The translations under genes were made by a program, and so were the position numbers. The notes under the pieces are model-generated. The model worked only from the letters and a program-made list of their open reading frames with translations. It was not told where the DNA came from and did no database searches. Below, piece by piece: positions 39,123-47,949 of a stretch of DNA of 64,000 nt. This DNA is from Variovorax paradoxus. Its GTDB lineage: Bacteria; Pseudomonadota; Gammaproteobacteria; Burkholderiales; Burkholderiaceae_C. Location of the stretch: NCBI RefSeq assembly GCF_030815855.1, contig NZ_JAUSXG010000001.1, positions 558,001 to 622,000 of the forward strand, read 5' to 3'. The stretch's first letter is position 1; every line of letters begins with the position of its first letter.

Positions 39123-40316
39123 TCAGGCCGCCGCATCCCACCCGAAGAAGCGCAGTACCTCTTCTCGTTGCCGCATGGCATCGGCGCGTCCGAGCGCCAT
39201 GAGCTCGCGCGTGTAGCCCGACTCGAACAGCAGGTAGCTCGCGAGCGCGCCGCCCTTCACGTCGGCCGCGACTTTGGAGCCACCCAGCAGATGCCGTACC
39301 GCGCCGGGCAGCGCATCGACATGGCGCGCCGCAATCACGTCGAGCCGCTCCGACGGGGAGATCACCAGCAGGTCGAGCGGGCGCAGCGAGCTCGAGGCGC
39401 GGGCCTCTTCGGGAATGAGGCCGAGCGTGTGGTTGATGCGCCGCAGCCGTTCGATGTCCACGGCCAGCGCGTCCAGAAAGATGCTCGACAGCGCATGGCC
39501 CGCAATCTGAGCCATGGTGGGATAGCCGCTGTAGGTGTTGGGCGCGTCGGTGTCGCGCGGCTCGTGCATGCGGCCCGCGCCGATCACCAGGATGCGCTGG
39601 GCGCCGAGATGGATCGCCGCCGCAATGGGTGCCGACTGGCGCATGGAGCCATCGCCGAAATACTCGGTGTGGTCCTGCATCGGCAGCGCGGTGGCCGGGA
39701 ACACGAAGGGAATGGCCGACGAGGCCAGCAGATGCGCATGGCTGATGCGGTCGCGCACCGACAGCCGCTGCGAACGCACCCAGGGCTCCATCGGCACGGC
39801 GGCTTCGAAGAAGGTGACGTGTTCGCCCGAGCTGTAGCTCGACGCGGTCACGGCCAGCGCCTTCAGGTGGCCTTCCTGCATGAGTTGCGGCAGACGGTCC
39901 AGCGGCACCATGCGGGCCAGCAGCTCGGCGAGCGGCGCGTTGTCGAGCAGCGAGCGTGGCTTGATGCGCATCCAGTTGGCCGCAAAGCGCCCGAGCCCGA
40001 GCAGCATGCGCCAGCGCGCGCCGCTGCCGATGACCGACAGCGAGTCGGCGCGGTAGACCTGGCCCGCATGGAAGTTGTGCCAGATCTGCGCGATGCGCGC
40101 GACGGCCGCGTCGAAGTCGTCGGCACCGCAGGCCAGCGCGGCCGCGTTGATGGCGCCGGCCGAGGTGCCGGTGATCACGGGAAAGGGGTTGCGCTGGCCG
40201 GCGAAACCCGCCGCACGCCGCATGCCGGCAATGGCCTCCAGCACGCCGACCTGGTAGGCGGCCCGGGCACCGCCCCCGGTGAGCAGGAGGCCGGTGGCGG
40301 GGGGTGTCTCTGGCAT
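39123..40316 (-). CDS. patatin-like phospholipase
   Basis: A 397-residue lipid hydrolase. The oxyanion loop GGGARAAYQVG (about 14-24), the nucleophile Ser52 in GTSAG and the catalytic Asp222 in FGDGSMRQ form the patatin dyad. The rest is typical of bacterial RssA/YlbK-like proteins. No signal peptide is seen, so it is probably cytoplasmic or membrane-peripheral. It is divergent from apbC across a 178-base gap. Confidence 0.9.
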   Translation of the reverse strand: MPETPPATGLLLTGGGARAAYQVGVLEAIAGMRRAAGFAGQRNPFPVITGTSAGAINAAALACGADDFDAAVARIAQIWHNFHAGQVYRADSLSVIGSGARWRMLLGLGRFAANWMRIKPRSLLDNAPLAELLARMVPLDRLPQLMQEGHLKALAVTASSYSSGEHVTFFEAAVPMEPWVRSQRLSVRDRISHAHLLASSAIPFVFPATALPMQDHTEYFGDGSMRQSAPIAAAIHLGAQRILVIGAGRMHEPRDTDAPNTYSGYPTMAQIAGHALSSIFLDALAVDIERLRRINHTLGLIPEEARASSSLRPLDLLVISPSERLDVIAARHVDALPGAVRHLLGGSKVAADVKGGALASYLLFESGYTRELMALGRADAMRQREEVLRFFGWDAAA

Positions 40317-40494
40317 TTGTATTGTTGTTCTCGAATGAAAAAGGGCGCGAGCCCACGGCCGGTTCGCGGAGCGGCGCGGGCGCTGGCTTGGCGGGCCGGT
40401 GGCTTTGTCCCCGGCAGGGGAAAGGCGAAGCGTGCGCCGCCTCGGGGCGAGCCATCAGACCCACTAGACTACCCGCCATTCAGGAGTTAGATCA

Positions 40495-41586
40495 ATGGCA
40501 CTCACCCCAGAAGGGCTCATGGACGCGCTCAAGGCCGTCTCGGACCCTAACACCGGCAAGGATTTCGTGGCGACGCGCTCGCTCAAGAACCTGCAGATAT
40601 CGGACGGCGACGTGTCGTTCGACCTCGAGCTCGGCTATCCGGCCAAGAGCCAGCATGCGGCCCTGCGCAAGGCGCTTGTCGCGGCCGCCAAGACGGTGCC
40701 GGGCGTGAGCAACGTCTCCGTCAACATCGTCACCAGGGTCATCAGCCATGCGGTGCAGCGCGGCGTTCAGCTGATGCCCAACGTCAAGAACATCATTGCG
40801 GTAGCTTCCGGCAAGGGCGGCGTGGGCAAGAGCACCACGGCCGCCAACCTGGCGCTGGCGCTGGCGGCCGAAGGCGCCGCCGTGGGTCTGCTCGACGCCG
40901 ACATCTACGGCCCGAGCCAGCCGATGATGCTGGGCATCGAAGGCCGGCCCGAGAGCGAAGACGGCAAGACCATGGAGCCGCTCGAAAACCACGGCGTGCA
41001 GGTCATGTCGATCGGCTTCCTGGTCGACCAGGACGAAGCCATGATCTGGCGCGGCCCCATGGCCACCCAGGCGCTGGAGCAGCTGCTGCGCCAGACCAAC
41101 TGGAAAGACCTCGACTACCTGATCGTCGACATGCCGCCCGGCACCGGCGACATCCAGTTGACGCTTTCGCAGCGCGTGCCGATGACCGGCGCGGTGATCG
41201 TCACCACGCCGCAGGACATTGCGCTGCTCGACGCCAAGAAGGGCATCAAGATGTTCGAGAAGGTCGGCGTGCCGATCCTGGGCATCGTTGAAAACATGGC
41301 GGTGCACATCTGCTCCAACTGCGGCCATGTCGAGCACATCTTCGGCTCCGAAGGCGGCAAGAAGATGGCGGCGCAGTACGAAATGGAATACCTCGGCGCA
41401 CTGCCGCTGGACATCAACATCCGCTTGCAGGCCGACAGCGGCAAGCCCACGGTGGTGGCCGACCCGGACGGCGAAGTGGCCGGCATCTACAAGGCCGTCG
41501 CGCGGCAAGTGGCCGTGGGCATCGCCGAAAAGGCCAAGGACTTCTCGTCGAAGTTCCCCACGATTTCCATCAGCAAGAACACCTGA
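40495..41586 (+). CDS. apbC: iron-sulfur cluster carrier protein ApbC/Mrp
   Basis: A 363-residue P-loop NTPase that carries and delivers [4Fe-4S] clusters. It has an N-terminal DUF59/MIP18-type domain (about 1-95), a Walker A of the deviant type GKGGVGKST (from residue 106) and the cluster-binding CxxC at Cys273/Cys276 (HICSNCGH). It lies 15 bases before the LysR gene at the head of the formate dehydrogenase island. A supply of clusters to these iron-sulfur-rich enzymes is a reasonable but inferred link; apbC is also a general housekeeping gene. A CAGGAG ribosome site precedes the ATG. Confidence 0.93.
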   Translation: MALTPEGLMDALKAVSDPNTGKDFVATRSLKNLQISDGDVSFDLELGYPAKSQHAALRKALVAAAKTVPGVSNVSVNIVTRVISHAVQRGVQLMPNVKNIIAVASGKGGVGKSTTAANLALALAAEGAAVGLLDADIYGPSQPMMLGIEGRPESEDGKTMEPLENHGVQVMSIGFLVDQDEAMIWRGPMATQALEQLLRQTNWKDLDYLIVDMPPGTGDIQLTLSQRVPMTGAVIVTTPQDIALLDAKKGIKMFEKVGVPILGIVENMAVHICSNCGHVEHIFGSEGGKKMAAQYEMEYLGALPLDINIRLQADSGKPTVVADPDGEVAGIYKAVARQVAVGIAEKAKDFSSKFPTISISKNT

Positions 41587-41601
41587 CCGGCGGCGCGCCC
41601 C

Positions 41602-42546
41602 GTGAACCTTCTCGCGTCGATGCGCTATCTCGTTGCGCTCAGCGAGCACAAGCATTTCGGGCGCGCGGCGCAGGCCTGCCACATCACCCAGCCGGCGCTG
41701 TCGAACGCGCTGCGCTCGCTCGAAGGCGAGTTCGGCGTGGTCATCGTCAAGCGGGCGCGCACGTACGTGGGCCTGACGCACGAAGGCGAGCGGGTGCTGG
41801 CCACGGCGCAGCGCATGCTGCGCGACAACGAGGTGCTGCAGCAGGAGCTGCGCAGCGAAGAGGGCCATCCGCGCGGGCGGCTGCGCATGGCGGCGGTGCC
41901 CACCGCCATTCCGATGCTGTCGCGCTTTGCCGCGATGCTGCACGAGCTGCACCCGGGCATCGTGCCGGCCGTGCTGTCGATGAGCTCGCAAGACCTGGAA
42001 ACGGGGCTCGAAAGCCTTTCCGTCGACCTGGCGCTCGGCTACACCGAGCGCATGCACCTGCCAGGCATCAAGCTCACGGCCTGGCCGCAGAGCGTGGAGC
42101 ACTACTATCTTTTGCGGCGCGCGGCCAAGCCCTCGGCCGACCGGCTGCGCATCGGCCAGCCGATGTCGTGGGCCGAAGCCGGCAAGCTGCCGCTGTGCCT
42201 GCTCACGCCCGACATGCACAACCGCTCCATCATCGACCAGGCGTTGCGCGAAGCTGACACCTCGGTCGCGCCGGCGATCGAGACCAACTCGGTACTTACC
42301 CTTGCACTGGCCGTGCTCGCGGGCACCGTGAGCAGCGTGCTGCCGGGCGCCATGGTCGCGGCCGTGCGCAGCTACCGCGAGCTGGAGGCGCTGCCGCTCG
42401 TGGGGCCGGAGGTCAAGACCCCGCTGGGTTTCATGACCCAGACCGGCGTGCGCCCCTCGCGGGCGCTCGATGCCGCGCTGGTGTTCCTGCAGACGCCGGC
42501 CTGGCGGGAGCAGGTGCGGCTGCACAGCGGCGCGCTCGGCGAATAA
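41602..42546 (+). CDS. LysR family transcriptional regulator of the formate dehydrogenase island
   Basis: A 314-residue LysR-type regulator. The N-terminal helix-turn-helix (about 18-40, HFGRAAQACHITQPALSNALR) binds DNA and a C-terminal periplasmic-binding-like domain (about 95-300) senses an effector. In Cupriavidus and Rhodobacter a LysR protein (FdsR) lies beside the NAD-linked formate dehydrogenase operon and controls it; here it precedes that operon on the same strand, and the same role is inferred. The GTG at 41602 is used because an ATG further in would remove the start of the first helix. Confidence 0.85.
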   Translation: MNLLASMRYLVALSEHKHFGRAAQACHITQPALSNALRSLEGEFGVVIVKRARTYVGLTHEGERVLATAQRMLRDNEVLQQELRSEEGHPRGRLRMAAVPTAIPMLSRFAAMLHELHPGIVPAVLSMSSQDLETGLESLSVDLALGYTERMHLPGIKLTAWPQSVEHYYLLRRAAKPSADRLRIGQPMSWAEAGKLPLCLLTPDMHNRSIIDQALREADTSVAPAIETNSVLTLALAVLAGTVSSVLPGAMVAAVRSYRELEALPLVGPEVKTPLGFMTQTGVRPSRALDAALVFLQTPAWREQVRLHSGALGE

Positions 42547-42593
42547 TCGGGCGGCAGGCGCGGGCGCCACGAGCCCTGCGCACCATTTAGTTA

Positions 42594-42622
42594 TTGAATC
42601 GATCGATGCGCCGATCGAATTT
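42594..42622. promoter_or_regulatory. candidate LysR operator/promoter upstream of the fused formate dehydrogenase subunit
   Basis: Two copies of the palindrome CGATCG (42600-42605 and 42612-42617) lie in a TTGAATCGATCGATGCGCCG context. They are spaced one helical turn and a bit apart (12 bases, start to start), in the 159-base gap after the LysR gene. TTGAAT at 42594-42599 could be a -35 box, but the -10 is weak. The palindromes are seen; operator function is inferred. Confidence 0.35.
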
Positions 42623-42705
42623 GACGGGCTCAGGGCCGCCCCACACACTCGGTCAGCCCTCGAGCATTGGGGGCAGTTCCGAGACATCGAGAAAAGGCCC
42701 AGGCA

Positions 42706-44538
42706 GTGAACAACCACCCAGCCACGACCCGCGAGACAACAGCCAAGGCGGCCCCGACGCACACCATCGTGCCGCTCGCCACCGCCGACGAGATGCGCGA
42801 GCGCATCCGCCGCAAGAGCAAGCTCAAGGGCCGGCAGCCCGACGAGGCGGCTCTGGTCGAAGTGCGCACGCTCATCGGTGCGCGCCCGGCCGAGGGCCAC
42901 CGGCGCGACCTGCTCATCGAGCACCTGCACAAGCTCAACGACACCTTCCGCTGCCTGCACGACCGCCACCTGGTGGCACTGGCGCGGGAAATGAACATTC
43001 CCATGGCCGAGGTGTACGAGGTCGCGACCTTCTATCACCACTTCGAGGTGGTCCGCGGCGACGAAGCCGCCCCCGGCCTCACGGTGCGCGTGTGCGATGG
43101 GCTGGCTTGCGAACTGGCCGGTGCCAAGGATCTGCTGGCGCGGCTGCCCGAACTGCTGGGCGCCGACAGCAGCGAGGTGCGCGTGATTGCCGCGCCCTGT
43201 GTCGGCCGCTGCGAGCAGGCGCCCGCGGTGGTCGTCGACCGGCAGGCCGTGCCGCTCGCAACCGCGGCGAAGGTGCTGCAGGCGCTGAAGTCCGACCCCG
43301 ATGAAGCCACGGTTTCGTATTTCGACGCCGCGGCATTCGCAGAGAAAAGCGTCTCGCCGCTGCCCGGCGCCATCGAGCGCATGCCGACTTTCACCGACTA
43401 CGCCACCTATCGCGCGCACGGCGGCTACGCGCTCGCGGCGGCGCTGGTCAACGGCGAGGAAGACGCCGAGGCCATCATCAAGACGATGGAAGACTCGGGC
43501 CTGCGCGGCCTGGGCGGCGCGGGCTTTCCGGCCGGGCGCAAGTGGCGCATCGTGCGCGACCAGCCGGCCCCACGGCTCATGGCCGTGAACATCGACGAAG
43601 GCGAGCCCGGCACCTTCAAGGACCGCACGTACCTCGAGCGCGACCCGCACCGCTTTCTCGAAGGCCTCGTGGTGGCGGCGCAGATCGTCGGCATCGAGCA
43701 GTGCTACATCTACCTGCGCGACGAATACCACGACTGCCGCGCGCTGCTCGAAAGAGAGCTGGCCCGGCTCCAGGCCGACCCGCCGTGCGCGCTGCCGCGC
43801 ATCGAGCTGCGTCGCGGCGCGGGTGCCTACATCTGCGGCGAAGAGTCGGCCATGATCGAAAGCATCGAGGGCAAGCGCGGCGAACCGCGCATGCGCCCGC
43901 CGTACATCGCGCAGGTGGGCCTGTTCGGCCGCCCGACGCTGGAACACAACTTCGAAACGCTCTACTGGGTGCGCGACATCGTCGAAAAGGGCGCCGCCTG
44001 GTTCAGCGGTTTCGGCCGCAACGGCCGCAAGGGGCTGCGCAGCTTCAGCGTGAGCGGCCGCGTGAAGCACCCGGGCGTCAAGCTCGCGCCAGCCGGCATC
44101 ACCGTGCAGGAGCTCATCGACGAATACTGCGGCGGCATGCTCGACGGCCACTCGCTGTACGCCTACCTTCCGGGCGGCGCGTCGGGCGGCATTCTGCCGG
44201 CGCGCATGAACGACATTCCGCTCGACTTCGACACGCTGCAGCCCTACGGCTGCTTCATCGGATCGGCCGCGGTGATGGTGCTGAGCCAGCACGACCGTGC
44301 ACGCGATGCCGCGCTCAACGTGATGCGCTTCTTCGAGCACGAAAGCTGCGGCCAGTGCACGCCGTGCCGCGTCGGCACCGCCAAGGCCGCGGCGCTGATG
44401 CAGGCCCCCACGTGGGACAACACCACGCTCGAAGACCTGGCGCAGGTGATGGGCGATGCCTCCATTTGCGGGCTCGGACAGGCGGCCCCCAATCCGATTC
44501 GCTGCATCCAGCAATACTTTCCGGAGGAGGTGGCATGA
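42706..44538 (+). CDS. fused NuoE-NuoF-like (FdsG-FdsB) diaphorase subunit of NAD-linked formate dehydrogenase
   Basis: A 610-residue fusion. Residues 1-190 are NuoE/FdsG-like, with a thioredoxin-type [2Fe-2S] site (Cys130, Cys135, then CVGRC near 171-175). From about residue 225 the NuoF/FdsB part follows. It has FMN and NAD motifs (GLGGAGFPAGRKW, NIDEGEPGTFKDR, GAGAYICGEESAMIESIEG) and a [4Fe-4S] site at Cys548, Cys551, Cys554 and Cys588. This subunit passes electrons from the catalytic subunit to NAD. The same fused layout is known for Methylobacterium extorquens FDH1. The start is a GTG at 42706; the next gene overlaps by 4 bases. Confidence 0.92.
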   Translation: MNNHPATTRETTAKAAPTHTIVPLATADEMRERIRRKSKLKGRQPDEAALVEVRTLIGARPAEGHRRDLLIEHLHKLNDTFRCLHDRHLVALAREMNIPMAEVYEVATFYHHFEVVRGDEAAPGLTVRVCDGLACELAGAKDLLARLPELLGADSSEVRVIAAPCVGRCEQAPAVVVDRQAVPLATAAKVLQALKSDPDEATVSYFDAAAFAEKSVSPLPGAIERMPTFTDYATYRAHGGYALAAALVNGEEDAEAIIKTMEDSGLRGLGGAGFPAGRKWRIVRDQPAPRLMAVNIDEGEPGTFKDRTYLERDPHRFLEGLVVAAQIVGIEQCYIYLRDEYHDCRALLERELARLQADPPCALPRIELRRGAGAYICGEESAMIESIEGKRGEPRMRPPYIAQVGLFGRPTLEHNFETLYWVRDIVEKGAAWFSGFGRNGRKGLRSFSVSGRVKHPGVKLAPAGITVQELIDEYCGGMLDGHSLYAYLPGGASGGILPARMNDIPLDFDTLQPYGCFIGSAAVMVLSQHDRARDAALNVMRFFEHESCGQCTPCRVGTAKAAALMQAPTWDNTTLEDLAQVMGDASICGLGQAAPNPIRCIQQYFPEEVA

Positions 44539-47408
44539 ACGCCCCATCCAAGCTCGCGGAGCTCATGCCGCAAACTATCGAATTCACGCTCGACGGCCAG
44601 CCTATCCAGGCCTTCGACGGCGAGACCATCTACAAGGCGGCCGAGCGCCACGGCGTCGAGATTCCGCACCTGTGCTTCAAGGATGGCTACCGCGCCGACG
44701 GCAACTGCCGCGCTTGCGTGGTCGAGGTGAAGGGCGAGCGCACGCTGGCGCCCAGCTGCTGCCGCAACGTGACGGCCGGCATGGAAGTGAAGGCCACCAG
44801 CGAGCGGGCACTCAAGAGCCAGAAGATGGTGGTCGAGATGCTGCTGTCCGACATGCCCGACCAAGGCTACAAATGGATCGGCGACGACGCCACCCAGCAG
44901 CACGGCGAGCTCAGCGCCTGGGCGAAGAAGCTCGACATCGCGGTGCGGCCCGAGCTCAAGGCGCTGCGCCGCGAGCAGCCGAAGACCGACATCTCGCACC
45001 CTGCGATGGCTGTCAACCTCGACGCCTGCATCCAATGCAACCGCTGCGTGCGCGCCTGCCGCGAGGAGCAGGTCAACGACGTCATCGGCTACGCGCTGCG
45101 CGGCGCAGGCAGCAAGATCGTGTTCGACCTCGACGACCCGATGGGCGACAGCACCTGCGTGGCCTGCGGCGAATGCGTGCAGGCCTGCCCCACGGGCGCG
45201 CTCATGCCCAAGAGCCACATCGGCTCGCAGGAGGTCGATCGCAAGGTCGATTCGGTGTGCCCGTTCTGTGGTGTGGGCTGCCTCGTGACCTACAACGTGA
45301 AGGACGAAAAGATCGTCAGCGTCGACGGCCGCGACGGACCCGCCAACCACAACCGCCTGTGCGTGAAAGGCCGCTTCGGCTTCGACTACGCGCACCACTC
45401 GCAGCGCCTGACCAAGCCGCTGATCCGCAAGGCGGGCGCGCCGAAAGATTTTGGCGATACGCCGCGGCCGGACGACTGGAGCGAATATTTCCGCGAAGCC
45501 AGCTGGGAAGAAGCGCTCGCGCTCACCACCGGCAAGCTCTCGGGCCTGCGCGACACCTACGGCGCCAAGTCGCTCGCGGGCTTCGGTTCGGCCAAGGGCA
45601 GCAACGAAGAGGCCTACCTGTTCCAGAAGCTCGTGCGCACGGGTTTCGGCAGCAACAACATCGACCACTGCACGCGCCTGTGCCACGCCTCCAGCGTGGC
45701 CGCGCTGCTCGAGGGCGTGGGCTCGGGCGCGGTGAGCAACCAGGTCAACGACGTGGAGCATGCGGGGCTGATCTTCGTCATTGGCTCGAACCCCACGGCC
45801 AACCACCCGGTGGCCGCCACCTGGATGAAGAACGCCGCCCAGCGCGGCGCGAAGATCGTGCTGGCCGACCCCCGCCGCACCGACATCAGCCGCCATGCTT
45901 GGCGCACGCTGCAGTTCAAGGCCGACACCGACGTGGCCATGCTCAACGCGCTGATCCACGCCGTGATCGACGAAGGCCTGGTCGACCAGGAGTTCGTGCG
46001 CACGCGCGCCAGCAACTACGAGGCGCTGCGCGAGAACGTGAAGGGCTACAGCCCCGAGGCGATGGCACCCATCTGCGGCGTGCCGGCCGAAACCCTGCGC
46101 GAAGTGGCGCGGGCCTTTGCCACCGCCAAGGGCTCGATGATCCTTTGGGGCATGGGCGTGAGCCAGCACGTGCACGGCACCGACAACGCACGCTGCCTCA
46201 TTGCGCTGGCCACCGTCACCGGGCAGATCGGCAAGCCCGGCTCGGGCCTGCATCCGCTGCGCGGCCAGAACAACGTGCAGGGCGCGAGCGACGCGGGCCT
46301 GATCCCGATGATGTTCCCCAACTACCAGCGCGTCGACAACCCGGCGGTGCATGCATGGTTCGAGAACTTCTGGGGCACGCCGCTCGACGCAACGCCGGGC
46401 TACACCGTGGTCGAGATCATGCACAAGGCGCTGGCGCCCGACACCGATCCGCACAAGGTGCGCGGCATGTACATCATGGGCGAGAACCCGGCCATGAGCG
46501 ACCCCGACCTGAACCATGCGCGCCATGCGCTCGCGAGCCTGGAACACCTGGTGGTGCAGGACATCTTCATGACCGAGACCGCGTGGCTCGCCGACGTGGT
46601 GCTGCCCGCGAGCGCCTGGCCCGAGAAGACCGGCACGGTGAGCAACACCGACCGCATGGTGCAGCTCGGCAAGCGCGCGCTCAATCCGCCGGGCGATGCG
46701 CGGCCCGATCTCTGGATCATCCAGCAGATCGCCCAGGGCATGGGCCTGCAATGGAACTACGAGGGCGAGGAATCGGGCGTGGCCGCGGTCTACGAGGAAA
46801 TGCGCCAAGCCATGCATGCGGTCATCAGCGGCATCAGCTGGGAGCGGCTGCAGCGCGATTCGAGCGTGACCTACCCGTGCCTGAGCGAGGAAGACCCGGG
46901 CCAGCCGACGGTGTTCATCGACGACTTCCCGACCGCCGACGGCCGCGTGAAGCTGGTGCCGGCCGACATCATTCCGGCCAACGAGCGGCCCGATGCCGAA
47001 TACCCGTTCGTGCTTATCACCGGCCGCCAGCTCGAGCATTGGCATACCGGCAGCATGACCCGCCGCGCCACCGTGCTCGACGCGCTGGAGCCCATGGCCA
47101 CCGCCTCGATGAACCAGGCCGACCTGCTGCAGCTCGGCCTCCAGGCCGGCGACGTGATCACCGTGCAATCGCGGCGCGGCGAGGTGGCCATCCACGTGCG
47201 GCGCGACGACGGCACGCCGAACGGCGCGGTGTTCGTTCCGTTCGCCTACTACGAGGCGGCGGCCAACCTGATGACCAACGCCGCGCTCGATCCGATGGGC
47301 AAGATTCCGGAGTTCAAGTACTGCGCGGTGCGCATTGCGCGCGGCGGCCAGCCGATGGCGGCGGCCGGCTACGGAACCGGCTCGGGCGTGCTGGCGGCGG
47401 TGGATTGA
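44535..47408 (+). CDS. fdsA: formate dehydrogenase catalytic alpha subunit (FdsA/Fdh1A type)
   Basis: A 957-residue molybdopterin oxidoreductase that oxidises formate to CO2 in the cytoplasm. An N-terminal [2Fe-2S] ferredoxin domain (CFKDGYRADGNCRAC) is followed by a His-ligated cluster region and two [4Fe-4S] sites (CIQCNRCVRAC near 175, CVACGECVQACP near 215). A further [4Fe-4S] site lies at the start of the Mo/W domain (CPFCGVGC near 240). Cys383 (RLCHASSV) is the metal ligand, so no selenocysteine is used. Its partner is the fused diaphorase upstream, with a 4-base overlap. The FDH1 relative uses tungsten; which metal is used here cannot be told. No fdsC or fdsD follows. Confidence 0.95.
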   Translation: MNAPSKLAELMPQTIEFTLDGQPIQAFDGETIYKAAERHGVEIPHLCFKDGYRADGNCRACVVEVKGERTLAPSCCRNVTAGMEVKATSERALKSQKMVVEMLLSDMPDQGYKWIGDDATQQHGELSAWAKKLDIAVRPELKALRREQPKTDISHPAMAVNLDACIQCNRCVRACREEQVNDVIGYALRGAGSKIVFDLDDPMGDSTCVACGECVQACPTGALMPKSHIGSQEVDRKVDSVCPFCGVGCLVTYNVKDEKIVSVDGRDGPANHNRLCVKGRFGFDYAHHSQRLTKPLIRKAGAPKDFGDTPRPDDWSEYFREASWEEALALTTGKLSGLRDTYGAKSLAGFGSAKGSNEEAYLFQKLVRTGFGSNNIDHCTRLCHASSVAALLEGVGSGAVSNQVNDVEHAGLIFVIGSNPTANHPVAATWMKNAAQRGAKIVLADPRRTDISRHAWRTLQFKADTDVAMLNALIHAVIDEGLVDQEFVRTRASNYEALRENVKGYSPEAMAPICGVPAETLREVARAFATAKGSMILWGMGVSQHVHGTDNARCLIALATVTGQIGKPGSGLHPLRGQNNVQGASDAGLIPMMFPNYQRVDNPAVHAWFENFWGTPLDATPGYTVVEIMHKALAPDTDPHKVRGMYIMGENPAMSDPDLNHARHALASLEHLVVQDIFMTETAWLADVVLPASAWPEKTGTVSNTDRMVQLGKRALNPPGDARPDLWIIQQIAQGMGLQWNYEGEESGVAAVYEEMRQAMHAVISGISWERLQRDSSVTYPCLSEEDPGQPTVFIDDFPTADGRVKLVPADIIPANERPDAEYPFVLITGRQLEHWHTGSMTRRATVLDALEPMATASMNQADLLQLGLQAGDVITVQSRRGEVAIHVRRDDGTPNGAVFVPFAYYEAAANLMTNAALDPMGKIPEFKYCAVRIARGGQPMAAAGYGTGSGVLAAVD

Positions 47409-47449
47409 CGCGGGGGGCGGGCGGAGCGTGGGTGCGGCCATGGTTTAAC

Positions 47450-47461
47450 CTTGGCGCCAAG
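47450..47461. promoter_or_regulatory. palindrome upstream of the ModE-like gene
   Basis: A perfect 12-base palindrome, CTTGGCGCCAAG, lies 29 bases before the ModE-like ATG. A second odd palindrome, GGTTTAACC (47442-47450), abuts it. The spot suits an operator for the regulator or for read-through control after the formate dehydrogenase gene. The function is inferred from position alone. Confidence 0.3.
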
Positions 47462-47490
47462 CTTCCGCACCGCTTCCCATCACCACCGGC

Positions 47491-47838
47491 ATGAAAACCA
47501 GAGTCCAGTTCCGCCTGCGCATCTACAGGGACGACAGCATCGCCTTCGGCCCCGGCAAGATCGACGTGCTGGAAGCCGTGGCGCAGACCGGCTCGATCTC
47601 CGCCGCGGCACGCCAACTGGGCATGTCGTACCGGCGCGCCTGGATGCTCATCGACGAGATGAACAACGCCCTGAGTTCCCCGGCCGTGAATACCGCGGCC
47701 GGCGGCTCGCGCGGCGGCGGCACCGCGCTCACGCCCGTGGGTGAGGAAATCGTCAAGCACTACCGGGCTATCGAGAATGCCGCACGCCTGGCCACGGCGG
47801 CGGACGTCCGCGCGCTGACGCGCCTGCTGGCGCCCTGA
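47491..47838 (+). CDS. ModE-like winged-helix regulator (DNA-binding domain only)
   Basis: A 115-residue protein matching the N-terminal DNA-binding half of ModE (FGPGKIDVLEAVAQTGSISAAARQLGMSYRRAWMLIDEMN). It ends shortly after, at ALTRLLAP. The two Mop/TOBE domains that bind molybdate in full ModE (about 260 residues) are absent. It stands directly before modB-modA-modC, so it probably controls molybdate or tungstate uptake. How it would sense the metal is unclear; another protein may do so. Confidence 0.85.
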   Translation: MKTRVQFRLRIYRDDSIAFGPGKIDVLEAVAQTGSISAAARQLGMSYRRAWMLIDEMNNALSSPAVNTAAGGSRGGGTALTPVGEEIVKHYRAIENAARLATAADVRALTRLLAP

Positions 47839-47854
47839 TTCATCTCCCGCGCTG

Positions 47855-47868
47855 TATCCGGAGGGATA
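47855..47868. promoter_or_regulatory. inverted repeat upstream of modB (candidate Mo-box)
   Basis: A TATCC-GGAG-GGATA inverted repeat (5-bp arms, 4-base centre) lies in the 111-base gap between the ModE-like gene and modB. Known ModE operators also have short AT-containing inverted half-sites, but the match to their consensus is poor. The repeat is seen; the operator role is a guess from position. Confidence 0.3.
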
Positions 47869-47949
47869 TCGGCGCCGTCTTCCCGCACCTGCCACGGAGG
47901 CCCGGTCGAGGGGGAAGGGGCGTTCGTGCAACAATCACGTTGTATCTTC

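Noticed and set aside
42547..42705. Molybdenum cofactor riboswitch upstream of the formate dehydrogenase operon
   Set aside because: No conserved Moco riboswitch core could be made out; the palindromic CGATCG copies are better read as a protein-binding site.
40492..44547. A 1351-codon open frame on the minus strand across apbC and the formate dehydrogenase genes
   Set aside because: It is antisense to well-supported genes and has the Arg/His/Ala/Val-rich composition of a shadow frame in GC-rich DNA. Similar long antisense frames at 2206-5106, 13614-17129, 44244-47441 and 54527-58180 were rejected for the same reason.
45681..45683. Possible selenocysteine site in a formate dehydrogenase alpha subunit
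   Set aside because: Both catalytic subunits have a plain Cys codon at the metal-ligand position (TGC at 45681 and at 55208), so no in-frame TGA or selenocysteine insertion element is needed.
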